DNA of 64,000 nt from Aequorivita vitellina (GCF_022008365.1 NZ_JAIRBA010000004.1:1-64000); one strand, 5' to 3'; counted from the stretch's first letter, positions 51,452-61,564 are shown. The notes: generated by a model from the sequence alone, not told the origin. Translations and numbers: made by a program.

Positions 51452-51471
51452 TCTGTTACAAAATTATTTTT

Positions 51472-51501
51472 AAAGCTTCTGTTTCGGCGGGAGCTTTTTT
51501 A
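51472..51501 (+). terminator. Terminator after the T9SS cargo gene
   Basis: AAAGCTTC / GGAGCTTTTTT stem-loop with a T-run, 20 bases after the stop. Confidence 0.8.
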
Positions 51502-51541
51502 TTTACCTATTTTTGGAGAAAATTTTTGCAGTCTAATTGCT

Positions 51542-52516
51542 ATGTTTGAAAAAGAAATTTTCAATATAAAATCTTCGGAAGAATTTGAGCAGCTTGCGCT
51601 CCAAATATTTCGTTTTCAATATGAAAATGTATCGGTGTATCGCGATTTCTGCAATCTTTTGAATACAAACATTTCTGAAGTTGTATCCTTAAAACAGATT
51701 CCTTTTCTGCCCATTCAATTTTTTAAAAGCCATAAAATAATTACTGGAAATACAGCCGAAGAAACCATTTTTACAAGTAGCGGCACCACGGGTAGTATTA
51801 CGAGTAAACATTTTGTTTCAGATTTAAAATTGTACGAAACGAGTTTCCAAAAAGCATTTGAACAACAGTACGGCAAGCCTGAAAATTATACAATACTGGC
51901 GTTGCTGCCCTCCTATTTGGAACGCGAAGGTTCTTCTTTAATTTATATGGTTGAAAGCTTGATTGAAAAAAGTAACAACACAGAAAGCGGTTTTTATTTA
52001 TACGAAATGGAAGCGCTAATTGAAAAGTTAGACGCCTTAGAAAAGAACAATCAAAAAACGCTGTTAATAGGCGTTTCCTATGCTTTGCTTGATTTAATTG
52101 AAAAAAGAAAATTTCAGCTTAAAAATACAATCGTGATGGAAACCGGCGGAATGAAAGGTCGCCGAAAAGAAATGATTAAAGAAGAATTGCACGAAATTTT
52201 AAAAAATGGATTTGGTGTTGCTAAAATTCACAGCGAATACGGAATGACCGAACTGCTTTCGCAAGCTTATTCAACGGGCGACGGCATTTTTAACTGTCCC
52301 CCGTGGATGAAGGTTTTAACGCGCGACACCGAAGATGCGTTTACTTACACTTCCGGAAAAACTGGCGGAATAAATGTAATTGATTTGGCCAACCTTCATT
52401 CCTGTGCATTTATTGCAACCCAAGATTTAGGGAAAACTTTTGACGATGGTTTTTTTGAAATTATTGGACGTTTTGACAGCAGTGACATCCGAGGTTGTAA
52501 TTTGATGGTTTTTTAG
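51542..52516 (+). CDS. LuxE/PaaK-family acyl-activating protein
   Basis: 324 residues. P-loop-like acyl-adenylate motif T-S-S-G-T-T-G-S-I-T-S-K-H, then L-G-V-S-Y-A-L and E-Y-G-M-T-E-L-L-S, the A5-type motif. It resembles the acyl-protein synthetase LuxE, which makes acyl-AMP. In flavobacteria this family occurs without lux genes; the substrate is unknown. Single gene, ending before a strong terminator. Confidence 0.82.
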   Translation: MFEKEIFNIKSSEEFEQLALQIFRFQYENVSVYRDFCNLLNTNISEVVSLKQIPFLPIQFFKSHKIITGNTAEETIFTSSGTTGSITSKHFVSDLKLYETSFQKAFEQQYGKPENYTILALLPSYLEREGSSLIYMVESLIEKSNNTESGFYLYEMEALIEKLDALEKNNQKTLLIGVSYALLDLIEKRKFQLKNTIVMETGGMKGRRKEMIKEELHEILKNGFGVAKIHSEYGMTELLSQAYSTGDGIFNCPPWMKVLTRDTEDAFTYTSGKTGGINVIDLANLHSCAFIATQDLGKTFDDGFFEIIGRFDSSDIRGCNLMVF

Positions 52517-52630
52517 GGAAATATTTAACATAAACCCTTAATAATGAGTGTAAGAAACTGAAAGCTGTTCCGACCAAACTAATGTGAAAAAGTGATGATT
52601 TTTCATAATTTGGTTGGTTAGTTAATTGAA

Positions 52631-52663
52631 AATCCCCGCGCAAGTTTTGCCGGGGATTTTTTT
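52631..52663 (+). terminator. Terminator downstream of the LuxE-like gene
   Basis: AATCCCCG / CGGGGATT with seven T's. The gap 52517-53217 also contains the decayed toxin-antitoxin pair and otherwise shows no gene. Confidence 0.85.
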
Positions 52664-52725
52664 CTCTCTGAGCCGTTGTGGATTTTGATAGCGATCAAAA
52701 ATAATTTCAATCTAAACTTACGTAA

Positions 52726-52869
52726 TTATATCAGTTTTAGAAATTTGTCAAATTCCCGCGAATCCTTTGTATTGTCCAAAACAACAGTTAATCTATCCTA
52801 TTTTTCCAGAATGAAATCAATTTATTGGGCATAAGTAATTTCTGCAGTTGTAGTTGAAAAAACATTCAT
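52726..52869 (-). pseudogene. Decayed toxin of a ParE/RelE-like pair
   Basis: An ATG at 52869 follows the antitoxin-like stop directly. The frame reads M-N-V-F-S-T-T-T-A-E-I-T-Y-A-Q, then TAA, then I-D-F-I-L-E-K, then TAG, then 23 more residues before TAA at 52726. The Gln-site TAA and the Trp-site TAG sit where Y-x-Q-Q-I-D-F-I-L-E-K-W would continue, a pattern like the first helix of ParE/RelE toxins. Two nonsense codons make it inactive. Confidence 0.55.
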
Positions 52870-53103
52870 TTATTTTGAAAGACGGTTTTTTTTGAATTCA
52901 GCCATAACTTCATTATGAGGTTTTATTAATCCCTCCTCACTTTCTTCCAAGGCTTGCAAAATCAATTTTTCTGCAACTTCCGGAAGGTCATATTCTTTAG
53001 CGCCTTCATAATTCTCAAAAACAGCATACGCAATTCGCAACGTCTTTTCATCGGCTTTGTTTGCACAGGCTATTACTTTCTTTCGCAGTTCAACAGTACT
53101 TAT
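52870..53103 (-). pseudogene. Antitoxin-like gene with a lost ATG start
   Basis: 77 codons from ATA 53101-53103 to TAA 52870. They read as a real protein: S-T-V-E-L-R-K-K-V-I, then D-L-P-E-V-A-E-K-L-I-L-Q, ending K-K-N-R-L-S-K. Residues fit small flavobacterial antitoxins that begin M-S/N-T-V-E-L-R-K. The position of that Met is ATA here, and an in-frame TGA lies two codons upstream of it, so the start codon seems mutated. Translation may still begin at a poor internal codon. Confidence 0.6.
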
Positions 53104-53217
53104 AAATCAAATTTTACTCCCTAAAAAATACGTAATTATACCGCCTTTATAATAAAATAATTCTTTTTACCCCGTTGCACTTCGGCTTCGCTCAGCGACC
53201 TCAAATGGATAAAAATT

Positions 53218-54516
53218 TTATTGAGCCACTATAATAAAATAATTTCTTCTTCCTCGCTGTAATAGAATAAATTGACCATTTATTAAATCATTTTTAGAAA
53301 GGGTAAAATCGTCTGTAACTTTTTCTTTGTTTACTGAAATTGAATTTTCTTTTAAGGCACGACGCGCTTCTCCATTCGATTTTAAAAATCCGGTTTTTTC
53401 AGCTAATGCGCCAATAATATTTATGCCTTCGACTATTTCTTCTTTCGAAATTTCTGCTTGCGGCACGCCTTCAAAAACATCGAGAAAGGTTTTTTCGTCA
53501 AGTGTTTTTAAATCTTCCGAAGTAGATTTTCCAAACAATATTTCGGAAGCTTTTACAGCCTTTTCAAGTTCTTCGGCACTGTGAACCGTCGTGGTTACTT
53601 CTTGTGCCAAACGTTTTTGAAGCAAACGCATATGCGGCGCTTCTCTGTGTTCAACGATTATGGATTCAATAGTGGTTTTATCTAAAAACGTAAAAACTTT
53701 AATGTATTTTTCGGCATCTTCATCACTTGTGTTTAACCAGTATTGGTAAAATTTGTACGGCGAAGTTTTGTTGGCATCTAACCAAACGTTTCCGCCTTCA
53801 CTTTTTCCAAATTTAGTTCCATCGCTTTTTGTGATTAACGGACAGGTTAATGCGTAGCCTTTTGTGCTGTCCATTCTTCTTAAAAGCTCGGTTCCGGTGG
53901 TTATATTTCCCCATTGATCGCTGCCGCCCATTTGCAATGTACAATCTAAACTTCTATTTAAATGTACAAAATCGTACCCTTGAATTAATTGGTAGGTAAA
54001 TTCTGTAAATGAAAGCCCGTCTGCGCTATCGCCGCTCAATCTGGTTTTTACAGAATCTTTCGCCATCATATAATTTACGGTGATGTGCTTCCCAACATTT
54101 CGAATAAAATCGAGGAATGAAAATTCTTTAATCCAGTCGTAATTATTTACGAGCACCGCTTGGTTTTCGGCGCCCGAAGAGAAATCTAAAAATTGTGACA
54201 GCTGATTTCTTACGCCATCCTGGTTTTTTTTGAGCGTTTCTTCATCTAATAAATTTCGCTCGCTGCTTTTCATTGATGGATCGCCAATCATACCTGTGGC
54301 TCCGCCCACAAGTGCAACAGGTCTGTGTCCGCAGCGTTGATAGAACGACAAGAGCATTATTGGCACTAAGTTGCCAATGTGTAACGAATCTGCAGTTGGG
54401 TCGAAACCCACATAAGCAGAGCGCATTTTTTCCATAAGGTGCTCCTCGGTTTCGGGCATTACATCGTGTACCATGCCTCGCCATTGTAATTCTTCTACGA
54501 AATTTTTCAGCTTCAT
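53218..54516 (-). CDS. tyrS: Tyrosyl-tRNA synthetase
   Basis: 432 residues. Class I signatures: the HIGH-like L-H-I-G-N (near 45) and K-F-G-K-S (about 230), plus [13 protein letters not shown]-terminal S4-type RNA-binding domain (about 360-430) includes [11 protein letters not shown]. It attaches tyrosine to tRNA-Tyr. A single gene. Confidence 0.97.
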   Translation of the reverse strand: MKLKNFVEELQWRGMVHDVMPETEEHLMEKMRSAYVGFDPTADSLHIGNLVPIMLLSFYQRCGHRPVALVGGATGMIGDPSMKSSERNLLDEETLKKNQDGVRNQLSQFLDFSSGAENQAVLVNNYDWIKEFSFLDFIRNVGKHITVNYMMAKDSVKTRLSGDSADGLSFTEFTYQLIQGYDFVHLNRSLDCTLQMGGSDQWGNITTGTELLRRMDSTKGYALTCPLITKSDGTKFGKSEGGNVWLDANKTSPYKFYQYWLNTSDEDAEKYIKVFTFLDKTTIESIIVEHREAPHMRLLQKRLAQEVTTTVHSAEELEKAVKASEILFGKSTSEDLKTLDEKTFLDVFEGVPQAEISKEEIVEGINIIGALAEKTGFLKSNGEARRALKENSISVNKEKVTDDFTLSKNDLINGQFILLQRGRRNYFIIVAQ

Positions 54517-54715
54517 TTTTATAAATTTTGTGCAAAGATAAGGTTCTGATTAAATATTTAAGGTATGGTAATGCGTTTATCGCGGTATAAAAAATTCATA
54601 ATTATTATTTCAAAAATTTATATTTTACGCCTACTAGCTTGAAAAGATTCGCTTTAAAAAAAATCCTGTTTACTTTCAGCATTATTTTCGATTTCAATTT
54701 GAGTATTTTCGCATA

Positions 54716-55726
54716 ATGATTTTAGTTACCGGCGGTACAGGTTTAGTGGGTTCGCACCTTTTGTATTTTCTGTTAAAAGAAAATACTACCGTGCGCGCTA
54801 TACACAGAAAAAACAGCGACATGCAAGCGGTTAAAAAAGTGTTTGCACTTTACACTTCGGAAGTAGATTCACTTTTTAACAAAATTGAGTGGGTAGCAGC
54901 AGATATCATTGATATTCCTGCGCTTACCGAGGCTTTTAAAAACATAACCACCGTGTATCACTGCGCGGCTATCATCAATTTTGAAACGTCTAAATACTCA
55001 CTATTAAAAAAGATAAACGAAGAAGGCACTGCAAACATTGTAAATATTTGCCTCTCAAACCACGTTGAAAAGCTCTGTTACGTAAGCTCTGTTGCCACTT
55101 TGGGAAGCAATTTGAACAATCGGTTGGTCAATGAAGAAAACCCTTGGAATCCCGATGAAAAGAACAACGTTTACGCAATTACAAAATACGCTGCCGAAAT
55201 GCAAGTATGGCGTGGCACACAGGAAGGCCTTAACGCTGTAATTGTAAATCCTGGGGTTATTTTAGGTGTTTCGCCCGACGATGGCGGGAGCAGCCGAATT
55301 ATTTCGTTGGGAAAACGAGGTGTCTCCTATTATCCTTCGGGAACAATGGGGATCGTGGATGTTAAAGACGTGGTGAAAGCAATGAAAGCGCTGATGGAAT
55401 CTGAAATAGTAAACCAGCAATTTATATTGGTAGGCGAAAATATACCTTATAAAGAGCTACTGTCTAAATTGGCGATTCTGTTCGGTACAAAACCACCGAC
55501 TAAAAAATTATCGAAACGTCTTATGCTTTTTTTAAGTGGAATGGATTGGCTTTCAAACAAATTATTCAATACCGATAGAAGCATACCAAAATCAATGGTT
55601 CGGGCTATGTTTAAAACTTCGAATTACGATTCTTCAAAAATTAAAAACACCCTTAATTTTGAATTTACACCTACAGAAGAAACGCTTAAACGCGTAGCTG
55701 AAGCATATAAGAAATCCTTAAATTAA
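54716..55726 (+). CDS. NAD-dependent epimerase/dehydratase (extended SDR)
   Basis: 336 residues. Rossmann motif V-T-G-G-T-G-L-V-G-S-H-L at the start, S-S-V-A-T-L-G active-site Ser region, and Y-A-I-T-K-Y-A-A-E with the YxxxK pair. Substrate unknown; family members act on nucleotide sugars or on steroid/dihydroflavonol-like alcohols. The last nine bases overlap the convergent DUF4296 gene. Confidence 0.88.
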   Translation: MILVTGGTGLVGSHLLYFLLKENTTVRAIHRKNSDMQAVKKVFALYTSEVDSLFNKIEWVAADIIDIPALTEAFKNITTVYHCAAIINFETSKYSLLKKINEEGTANIVNICLSNHVEKLCYVSSVATLGSNLNNRLVNEENPWNPDEKNNVYAITKYAAEMQVWRGTQEGLNAVIVNPGVILGVSPDDGGSSRIISLGKRGVSYYPSGTMGIVDVKDVVKAMKALMESEIVNQQFILVGENIPYKELLSKLAILFGTKPPTKKLSKRLMLFLSGMDWLSNKLFNTDRSIPKSMVRAMFKTSNYDSSKIKNTLNFEFTPTEETLKRVAEAYKKSLN

Positions 55727-56149
55727 GCTGTCTTTTAACGGTTCAGCTTCGTTTATTTCTTCAAAATCCTTCGTTGAAATACTGTCTTTTAAAGCCCTCT
55801 TTACTTGACGAAGACTGTCCATTTTCTGCTGCTTTGCTGCGAGTCTTGATTCAACCTTTTGAAAAATTTCCATATACGTATTTATATCTGCCGCGTAAAA
55901 GGCATTACTTTCCGCAAACTGTAGGCTGTCCACACCAAAATTGCCATATATTAACGAATCTAAAACTACTCCTCTTTCTATAATGGTTTGATTGTTTACG
56001 CTGCGAGCGGCATTGGCCATATACGATTCTGTTAAAATATCGACCATTTTTTCTTTAGAGATAAGATTTTTTGGCTTTTTAGGTTGCTCCACATTTTGGC
56101 AACCCACAAAACTTAAAATACATACGAAAACAAAAAACCAGTATTTCAT
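55718..56149 (-). CDS. DUF4296 lipoprotein
   Basis: 143 residues. Lipobox L-S-F-V-G-C with Cys17. Then K-E-K-M-V-D-I-L-T-E-S-Y-M-A-N-A-A-R, the mark of DUF4296, and a long coiled-coil end. The family is common in flavobacteria and unstudied; this order, after dihydroorotase, recurs there in my experience. The start overlaps the dihydroorotase stop by one base. Confidence 0.88.
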   Translation of the reverse strand: MKYWFFVFVCILSFVGCQNVEQPKKPKNLISKEKMVDILTESYMANAARSVNNQTIIERGVVLDSLIYGNFGVDSLQFAESNAFYAADINTYMEIFQKVESRLAAKQQKMDSLRQVKRALKDSISTKDFEEINEAEPLKDSLI

Positions 56150-57489
56150 TATCTGTTAAATGTTAATCTTTCAGGATTGCTTCTATTTGGGAATTTAAAG
56201 TTTTCATAAACCACAACTCCGTTAACCAGCGTGTGCGTTATACGGGATTTAAATATAGTTCCTTCAAACGGCGACCATTCGCATTTATAAAGAATATTCT
56301 CCTTTTTTACGTTCCAGGGCGAGTTGAGGTCAACCAAAACCAAATCTGCTTTATACCCTTTTCTAATAAAGCCGCGCTCTTTTATTTGAAAAAGAATAGC
56401 AGGATTGTGCGCAAATTTTTCAACAATTTTCTCCAAAGAAATTTTGCCTTTATGGTACATTTCTAATAGTGCCACTAAGGCGTGCTGCACCAATGGCCCA
56501 CCAGAAGGCGCATTTAAATATGTATTGTTTTTTTCTTCTAAAGTATGCGGGGCGTGGTCTGTAGCAATTACATCTATACGGTCATCGAGCAATGCTTTTA
56601 ACAATCCATTTCTATCTTTTTCGGTTTTTACTGCGGGGTTCCACTTTATTTTTGTGCCTTTGGTTTTGTAATCTTCTTCTGAAAACCACAAATGGTGAAT
56701 ACAAACTTCAGCAGTTATTTTCTTTTCGGCAAGTGGTTTTTTATTGTTAAACAGATGTGTCTCCTTTTCAGTTGAAACGTGAAATACGTGAAGCCGCGCT
56801 CCCGTTTTTTCAGCAAGCTTTATCGCCTTAGACGACGATATATAACAAGCTGCTTCGCTTCTAATTTTTGGGTGAAGCGCAATGGGAATGTCTTCGCCAT
56901 ATTCAGCTTTATATTTTTCTAAATTCTTTTTAATGGTGTCTTCGTCTTCACAATGTGCCGAAATAAGCAACTTTGTTTTGCTGAAAATTTCTTCTAAAAT
57001 TTTTGGATCGTCAACGAGCATATTTCCGGTAGAAGAGCCCAAAAACAATTTTAAACCGGCTACTTTTTGCGGGTCAACTTTTAAAATTTCGTCAATATTA
57101 TTGTTGGTGCCACCAAACATAAACGAGTAATTGGCCCACGAGGTTTTAGCAGCAATATCAAATTTATCTTCAAGCAACTCAATAGTTGTAGCTTGCGGCA
57201 CCGTGTTTGGCATTTCAATAAAAGAGGTTATTCCTCCTGCCACTGCAGCTTTAGATTCGGTTTCAATTGTTGCCTTGTGGGTTAATCCCGGTTCGCGAAA
57301 ATGCACTTGATCGTCTATCATTCCGGGCAGTAAATAACTTCCGTCTGCGTCTATAACTTTTGTTTCGGCAGATTTCATGCTAATGGTTTCAGAAATTTCT
57401 GCAATACGGCCGTCTTGAACGAGAACGTCTCCTTTTACAATTTTTCCTTCGTTTACTATGTTCGCGTTTTTAATTAAAACTGATTTCAT
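56149..57489 (-). CDS. pyrC: Dihydroorotase
   Basis: 446 residues. Zinc-binding D-D-Q-V-H-F-R-E-P-G near residue 58, active-site K-L-F-L-G (the site of the carboxylated Lys), H-V-S-T-E and A-T-D-H-A-P-H-T. It cyclises carbamoyl aspartate to dihydroorotate in pyrimidine synthesis. It could be confused with other cyclic amidohydrolases, but the sequence fits the class I dihydroorotase type used by Bacteroidota. Confidence 0.92.
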   Translation of the reverse strand: MKSVLIKNANIVNEGKIVKGDVLVQDGRIAEISETISMKSAETKVIDADGSYLLPGMIDDQVHFREPGLTHKATIETESKAAVAGGITSFIEMPNTVPQATTIELLEDKFDIAAKTSWANYSFMFGGTNNNIDEILKVDPQKVAGLKLFLGSSTGNMLVDDPKILEEIFSKTKLLISAHCEDEDTIKKNLEKYKAEYGEDIPIALHPKIRSEAACYISSSKAIKLAEKTGARLHVFHVSTEKETHLFNNKKPLAEKKITAEVCIHHLWFSEEDYKTKGTKIKWNPAVKTEKDRNGLLKALLDDRIDVIATDHAPHTLEEKNNTYLNAPSGGPLVQHALVALLEMYHKGKISLEKIVEKFAHNPAILFQIKERGFIRKGYKADLVLVDLNSPWNVKKENILYKCEWSPFEGTIFKSRITHTLVNGVVVYENFKFPNRSNPERLTFNR

Positions 57490-57554
57490 CTGTAGCTTAT
57501 ATCTTTTTTTAGGCCAAATGGAGTTACTAAAGTTCCATTTTTTAAATTACTATT

Positions 57555-58304
57555 TTAATGAAAAGACTTTTCATTAAATTTTTTTCTATTAAACACGCTT
57601 TTAAATTTCATTGCGAGTACCCCGAAAATAGCTTCGGAAATAATACCCGAACTCATTTTAGATTCGCCCTTGGTCCGGTCTGTAAAAATTACCGGTACTT
57701 CTTCAATTTTAAATTTGCTGATGTAGGCTTTAAATTTCATTTCAATCTGAAAGGCATAACCCACAAAACGTATTTTGTTTAAGTTTATTTTCTCTAAAAC
57801 ACTTCTTCGGTAGCAAATAAATCCGGCGGTGGCATCATAGATATTCATCCCCATTATTAACTGCACATATCGCGAAGCGAGCCACGAAAGCAATACCCTG
57901 CTCATGGGCCAGTTTACAACGTTTACGCCCTTTACATAGCGTGAACCAATGGCCATGTCGTTGCCGTCTTTATGGCAGGCATTAAACAATCTAATTAGAT
58001 CGTTTGGGTTGTGCGAAAAATCGGCGTCCATTTCAAAAATGTAGTCGTAATCCCTTTGCAAAGCCCATTTAAATCCAGCGATGTAAGCGGTTCCCAATCC
58101 ATTTTTTTCGGCTCTTTTTAGCAAAAACAGTTTATCGGGATAGTTGGTGAAATTATTCTCAACAAGGTTTGCGGTGCCGTCTGGAGAGTTGTCGTCCACC
58201 ACCAAAATGTGAAACTCGCGCTGTAACGAAAAAACCGTGCGCAACAACCGCTCTATGTTTTCAATTTCATTGTAGGTTGGCACCACCACTACCGCCTTGG
58301 ACAT
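57555..58304 (-). CDS. Polyprenol-phosphate mannosyltransferase-like GT2 protein
   Basis: 249 residues. GT2 fold with V-V-V-P-T-Y-N-E-I-E-N-I-E-R, V-V-D-D-N-S-P-D-G-T and E-M-D-A-D-F-S-H (DxD-type metal site), then I-G-S-R-Y-V-K-G. It resembles dolichyl-phosphate mannose synthase (Dpm1), which makes a lipid-linked sugar donor. No long C-terminal membrane domain. Follows dihydroorotase on the same strand with a 65-base gap. Confidence 0.9.
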   Translation of the reverse strand: MSKAVVVVPTYNEIENIERLLRTVFSLQREFHILVVDDNSPDGTANLVENNFTNYPDKLFLLKRAEKNGLGTAYIAGFKWALQRDYDYIFEMDADFSHNPNDLIRLFNACHKDGNDMAIGSRYVKGVNVVNWPMSRVLLSWLASRYVQLIMGMNIYDATAGFICYRRSVLEKINLNKIRFVGYAFQIEMKFKAYISKFKIEEVPVIFTDRTKGESKMSSGIISEAIFGVLAMKFKSVFNRKKFNEKSFH

Positions 58305-58413
58305 ACTGCTATTTTAGCGCAAATGTACCCTTTTTTGAAGAAACAAATGTGAATGAAAATCTAATTCGTAGCTTAAAAAGAAATTATATTTTACTGTACC
58401 TTTACCAAAAAAA

Positions 58414-59073
58414 TTGGAAGCAGATTTTAGCTATAGACTTATAGATTCTACCGACTGGGCTACATATTTGCTGCTTGGGTGTTTCGTGCTGTATGCGCTG
58501 GCGAAATATTATTACCCCAGACGATTTAACGAGTTTTCGCTATTGCCATTAACAAATCAATACTTTTTTGTACACGGCAAAAACGACGAGTTGAACCACC
58601 CCTTTAATATGATTCTGTTTGTTGCACAGATTATCTGCGTTTCTATTTTTATCTTTCTATTATTTAAAGTTTTTAATCCAGAATTAGTAAAAAGCAACGA
58701 TTGGCTATTTATACAAATTGGTACTGCCTACAGCATGTTTATTTTAATTAAATTCACTTTTGAAAAAATTGTAGCGAACATTTTTTCGATGGACGAGCTT
58801 ATTAATAATTATCTGTATCAAAAATTGAGTTACCGAAATTTTTTAGGAATATTTTTCTTTGTGGGCAATCTTATTTTTTTATATATCTATTCTCCAACGC
58901 CAATAGCGATGATAGTCTTTGGCGTAATTGCACTGCTGTTAAACGCTATTGCATTGCTTTACAGCTATAAGAAAAATGGAAAATTGATATTCCGCAATTT
59001 CTTCTATTTTATTTTGTATCTTTGCACACTTGAAATTTCACCCTATATCATCCTTTACAAGAGCATTGTTTAA
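58414..59073 (+). CDS. DUF4271 membrane protein
   Basis: 219 residues from a TTG start at 58414; no ATG lies upstream in the frame. Six hydrophobic segments. This is a flavobacterial family usually next to hemD, as here. Function unknown. The stop is 32 bases from the hemD start. Confidence 0.82.
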   Translation: MEADFSYRLIDSTDWATYLLLGCFVLYALAKYYYPRRFNEFSLLPLTNQYFFVHGKNDELNHPFNMILFVAQIICVSIFIFLLFKVFNPELVKSNDWLFIQIGTAYSMFILIKFTFEKIVANIFSMDELINNYLYQKLSYRNFLGIFFFVGNLIFLYIYSPTPIAMIVFGVIALLLNAIALLYSYKKNGKLIFRNFFYFILYLCTLEISPYIILYKSIV

Positions 59074-59105
59074 AGGATAATATTTAAAAAAAACAAGGAC
59101 TACCT

Positions 59106-59855
59106 ATGAAAGTGAAAACTATTTTGGTTTCCCAACCAGAGCCTAAAATTGAAAACTCTCCCTATTTTGAATTAATTGAAAAGCAAAAGGTGAAAATTGA
59201 TTTCCGCCCCTTTATTCACGTTGAGGGTGTTTCAGGCAAAGATGTTAGAGCCCAAAAAGTTGATCTCACTAAATATACTGCTATTATTCTTACCAGCAGA
59301 AACTCTGTAGATCATTATTTCAGAATTGCTGAAGAGCTTCGTTTTAAGGTTCCAGATTCTATGAAATATTTTTGTTTAAGTGAAGCTGTAGCTTATTATC
59401 TCCAAAAATATGTGGTTTATAGAAAACGGAAAATCTATGTAGGAAAACGAACATTTTCTGAACTTGTTCCGTTGATCAAGAAATACAAAAACGAAAAATT
59501 CCTTTTGCCTTCATCCGATAAATTGAAGCCTGAAGTACCTGAATTGCTCAACGAATTGAAAGTAGATTGGAAAGAAGCTACCTTCTACAAAACGGTGATT
59601 AGCGACCTTTCAGATTTGCGTGACGTTTATTACGATATTTTGGTATTTTTCAGCCCAAGTGGAATTCAATCGTTATTTGAAAACTTTCCAGATTTTAAGC
59701 AAAAAGATACGCGTATTGCCGTATTTGGAAACACTACGGTAAAAGCTGCAGCCGAACAGGGCTTGCGTGTAGATATACAGGCTCCAACCCCCGAGACGCC
59801 TTCAATGACAATGGCTTTAGAAAAGTATATTAAAGAGGTGAACAATAAAAAATAA
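59106..59855 (+). CDS. hemD: Uroporphyrinogen-III synthase
   Basis: 249 residues. Two-lobed HemD fold with V-S-Q-P-E-P near the start, I-L-T-S-R-N-S-V-D-H, and F-F-S-P-S-G-I-Q-S-L. It closes hydroxymethylbilane to uroporphyrinogen III in haem synthesis. The low sequence conservation of this family makes the call depend on these motifs and on the DUF4271 neighbour. Confidence 0.88.
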   Translation: MKVKTILVSQPEPKIENSPYFELIEKQKVKIDFRPFIHVEGVSGKDVRAQKVDLTKYTAIILTSRNSVDHYFRIAEELRFKVPDSMKYFCLSEAVAYYLQKYVVYRKRKIYVGKRTFSELVPLIKKYKNEKFLLPSSDKLKPEVPELLNELKVDWKEATFYKTVISDLSDLRDVYYDILVFFSPSGIQSLFENFPDFKQKDTRIAVFGNTTVKAAAEQGLRVDIQAPTPETPSMTMALEKYIKEVNNKK

Positions 59856-59875
59856 TCTTTTTTAAATAGAAAAAC

Positions 59876-59910
59876 AAAAAAGGCTTACCGCATTGGCAAG
59901 CCTTTTTTTT
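59876..59910. terminator. Bidirectional terminator between hemD and pckA
   Basis: AAAAAGGCTT / AAGCCTTTTT stem with T-runs on both strands, between two converging genes. Confidence 0.9.
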
Positions 59911-59930
59911 ATTGTTATTAATTGAGGAAA

Positions 59931-61532
59931 TTATTCAGCAGCTGGTGCTCCCGAAAGTATTTCGTCGTTGGCATAAGATTCAAACTTGGCGAAGTTTTCT
60001 TTAAATGAATTTGCCAATTCTTTAGCTTGAATATCGTACGCTTTTTTGTTCTTCCAAGTATCTTTTGGGTTTAAAATTTCCGAAGGTACGTTGGGGCAGG
60101 ATTTTGGCATCATCAAATTGAAAATTGGGTGTTTTTCAAATTCAACATCTTTCAGTTTTCCCTCTAATGCGGCGGCAATCATTGCACGGGTATATTTAAG
60201 TTTCATTCGGCTTCCCACGCCATAGGGTCCACCGGTCCATCCTGTGTTTACCAACCAAACATTAACGCCAGAATCTTTCATTTTCTTGCTTAACATTTCG
60301 GCATATTCCGTAGGGTGAAGTAGCATAAACGGAGCTCCAAAGCACGCTGAAAAGTTTGGCGTAGGCTCGTTGATTCCTTCTTCGGTTCCCGCAACCTTTG
60401 CCGTATAACCACTAATAAAATGATATGCAGCTTGTCCCGGAGTTAATTTTGAAATAGGAGGCAGTACCCCAAAAGCATCTGCCGTTAAAAAGAAAATATT
60501 CTTTGGGTTTTCGCCTATAGACGGCACTTGAATATTATTGATGTGATAAATAGGGTAACTTACACGAGTGTTTTGTGTAATCGTAGTATCGGCAAAGTCA
60601 ACTTCACCTTTATCATCCATAATTACATTTTCAAGGAGTGCGCCGGGCTTTATTGCGTTATAAATATCTGGTTCATTCTCGGCAGATAGGTTTATTACCT
60701 TAGCGTAGCAACCTCCTTCAAAATTGAAGATTTTATTATCTGCGGTCCAACCGTGTTCATCATCACCTATTAATTTACGATCTGGATCTGCCGAAAGCGT
60801 TGTTTTACCAGTTCCCGAAAGTCCGAAGAAAATAGCAGTTTCTCCATCGTCACCAACGTTTGCCGAGCAGTGCATAGGCATAGTTTCTTTAAATACGGGA
60901 AGAATAAAGTTAAGCGCAGAGAAAATTCCCTTTTTAATTTCGCCTGTGTAACCTGTACCGCCAATTAAGGCAATTTTACGGGTAAAATTAAGAATTGCAA
61001 AATTGTGTTGTCTTGTACCGTCAACTTCTGGGTCTGCCATAAATCCGGGAGCATTTACTATAAGCCATTCCGGATCAAACGATGCTAATTCCTCCGCAGT
61101 TGGACGAAGAAACATATTATGTGCAAAAAGATTGCTCCACGGTGTTTCATTAATTACGCGAATATTCAATTTATAATTTTTATCAGCGCAAGCATAACTA
61201 TCGCGAACGTATATTTCTTTGTTTGAAAGATAATCTGTAACGCGATCGTAAAGTCTATCGAACATATCTGGCGGAAATGGAATATTTATATTTCCCCACC
61301 ACACTCTTTCGCGCGTAACATCGTCTTTTACAATAAACCTATCTTTTGGAGACCTTCCTGTAAATTCTCCTGTGTTTACTGCCAAGGCACCGCTAGCGGC
61401 TTCTGTTCCTTGTCCTTTTTGCAATGTTTCGCTGTGAAGCTCTTGAGAAGAAAGTTGATATTTAACTTTTGCATTTTTGATTCCGTATTTTTCAATCGAA
61501 ATCGGTTTCGTAGCTTGGTTTTTATCGACCAT
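59931..61532 (-). CDS. pckA: Phosphoenolpyruvate carboxykinase (ATP)
   Basis: 533 residues from the ATG at 61532; the longer ORF begins with TTG at 61568 inside the promoter. ATP-binding P-loop G-L-S-G-T-G-K-T-T-L-S near 243, metal-binding F-E-G-G-C-Y-A-K and G-G-T-G-Y-T-G-E. It turns oxaloacetate into PEP for gluconeogenesis. The length fits the ATP-dependent type. Confidence 0.96.
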   Translation of the reverse strand: MVDKNQATKPISIEKYGIKNAKVKYQLSSQELHSETLQKGQGTEAASGALAVNTGEFTGRSPKDRFIVKDDVTRERVWWGNINIPFPPDMFDRLYDRVTDYLSNKEIYVRDSYACADKNYKLNIRVINETPWSNLFAHNMFLRPTAEELASFDPEWLIVNAPGFMADPEVDGTRQHNFAILNFTRKIALIGGTGYTGEIKKGIFSALNFILPVFKETMPMHCSANVGDDGETAIFFGLSGTGKTTLSADPDRKLIGDDEHGWTADNKIFNFEGGCYAKVINLSAENEPDIYNAIKPGALLENVIMDDKGEVDFADTTITQNTRVSYPIYHINNIQVPSIGENPKNIFFLTADAFGVLPPISKLTPGQAAYHFISGYTAKVAGTEEGINEPTPNFSACFGAPFMLLHPTEYAEMLSKKMKDSGVNVWLVNTGWTGGPYGVGSRMKLKYTRAMIAAALEGKLKDVEFEKHPIFNLMMPKSCPNVPSEILNPKDTWKNKKAYDIQAKELANSFKENFAKFESYANDEILSGAPAAE

Positions 61533-61556
61533 ACCTTTTTTAGATTTTGTAGAGTA

Positions 61557-61564
61557 CAAAAGTA
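61557..61564 (-). promoter_or_regulatory. -7 box of the pckA gene
   Basis: TACTTTTG on the minus strand, a full TAnnTTTG match 25 bases upstream of the chosen ATG. Confidence 0.55.

Noticed and set aside
52461-52643. Minus-strand 60-codon frame at the end of the LuxE-like gene
   Set aside because: It overlaps the LuxE-like end and the terminator hairpin and has no protein-like features.
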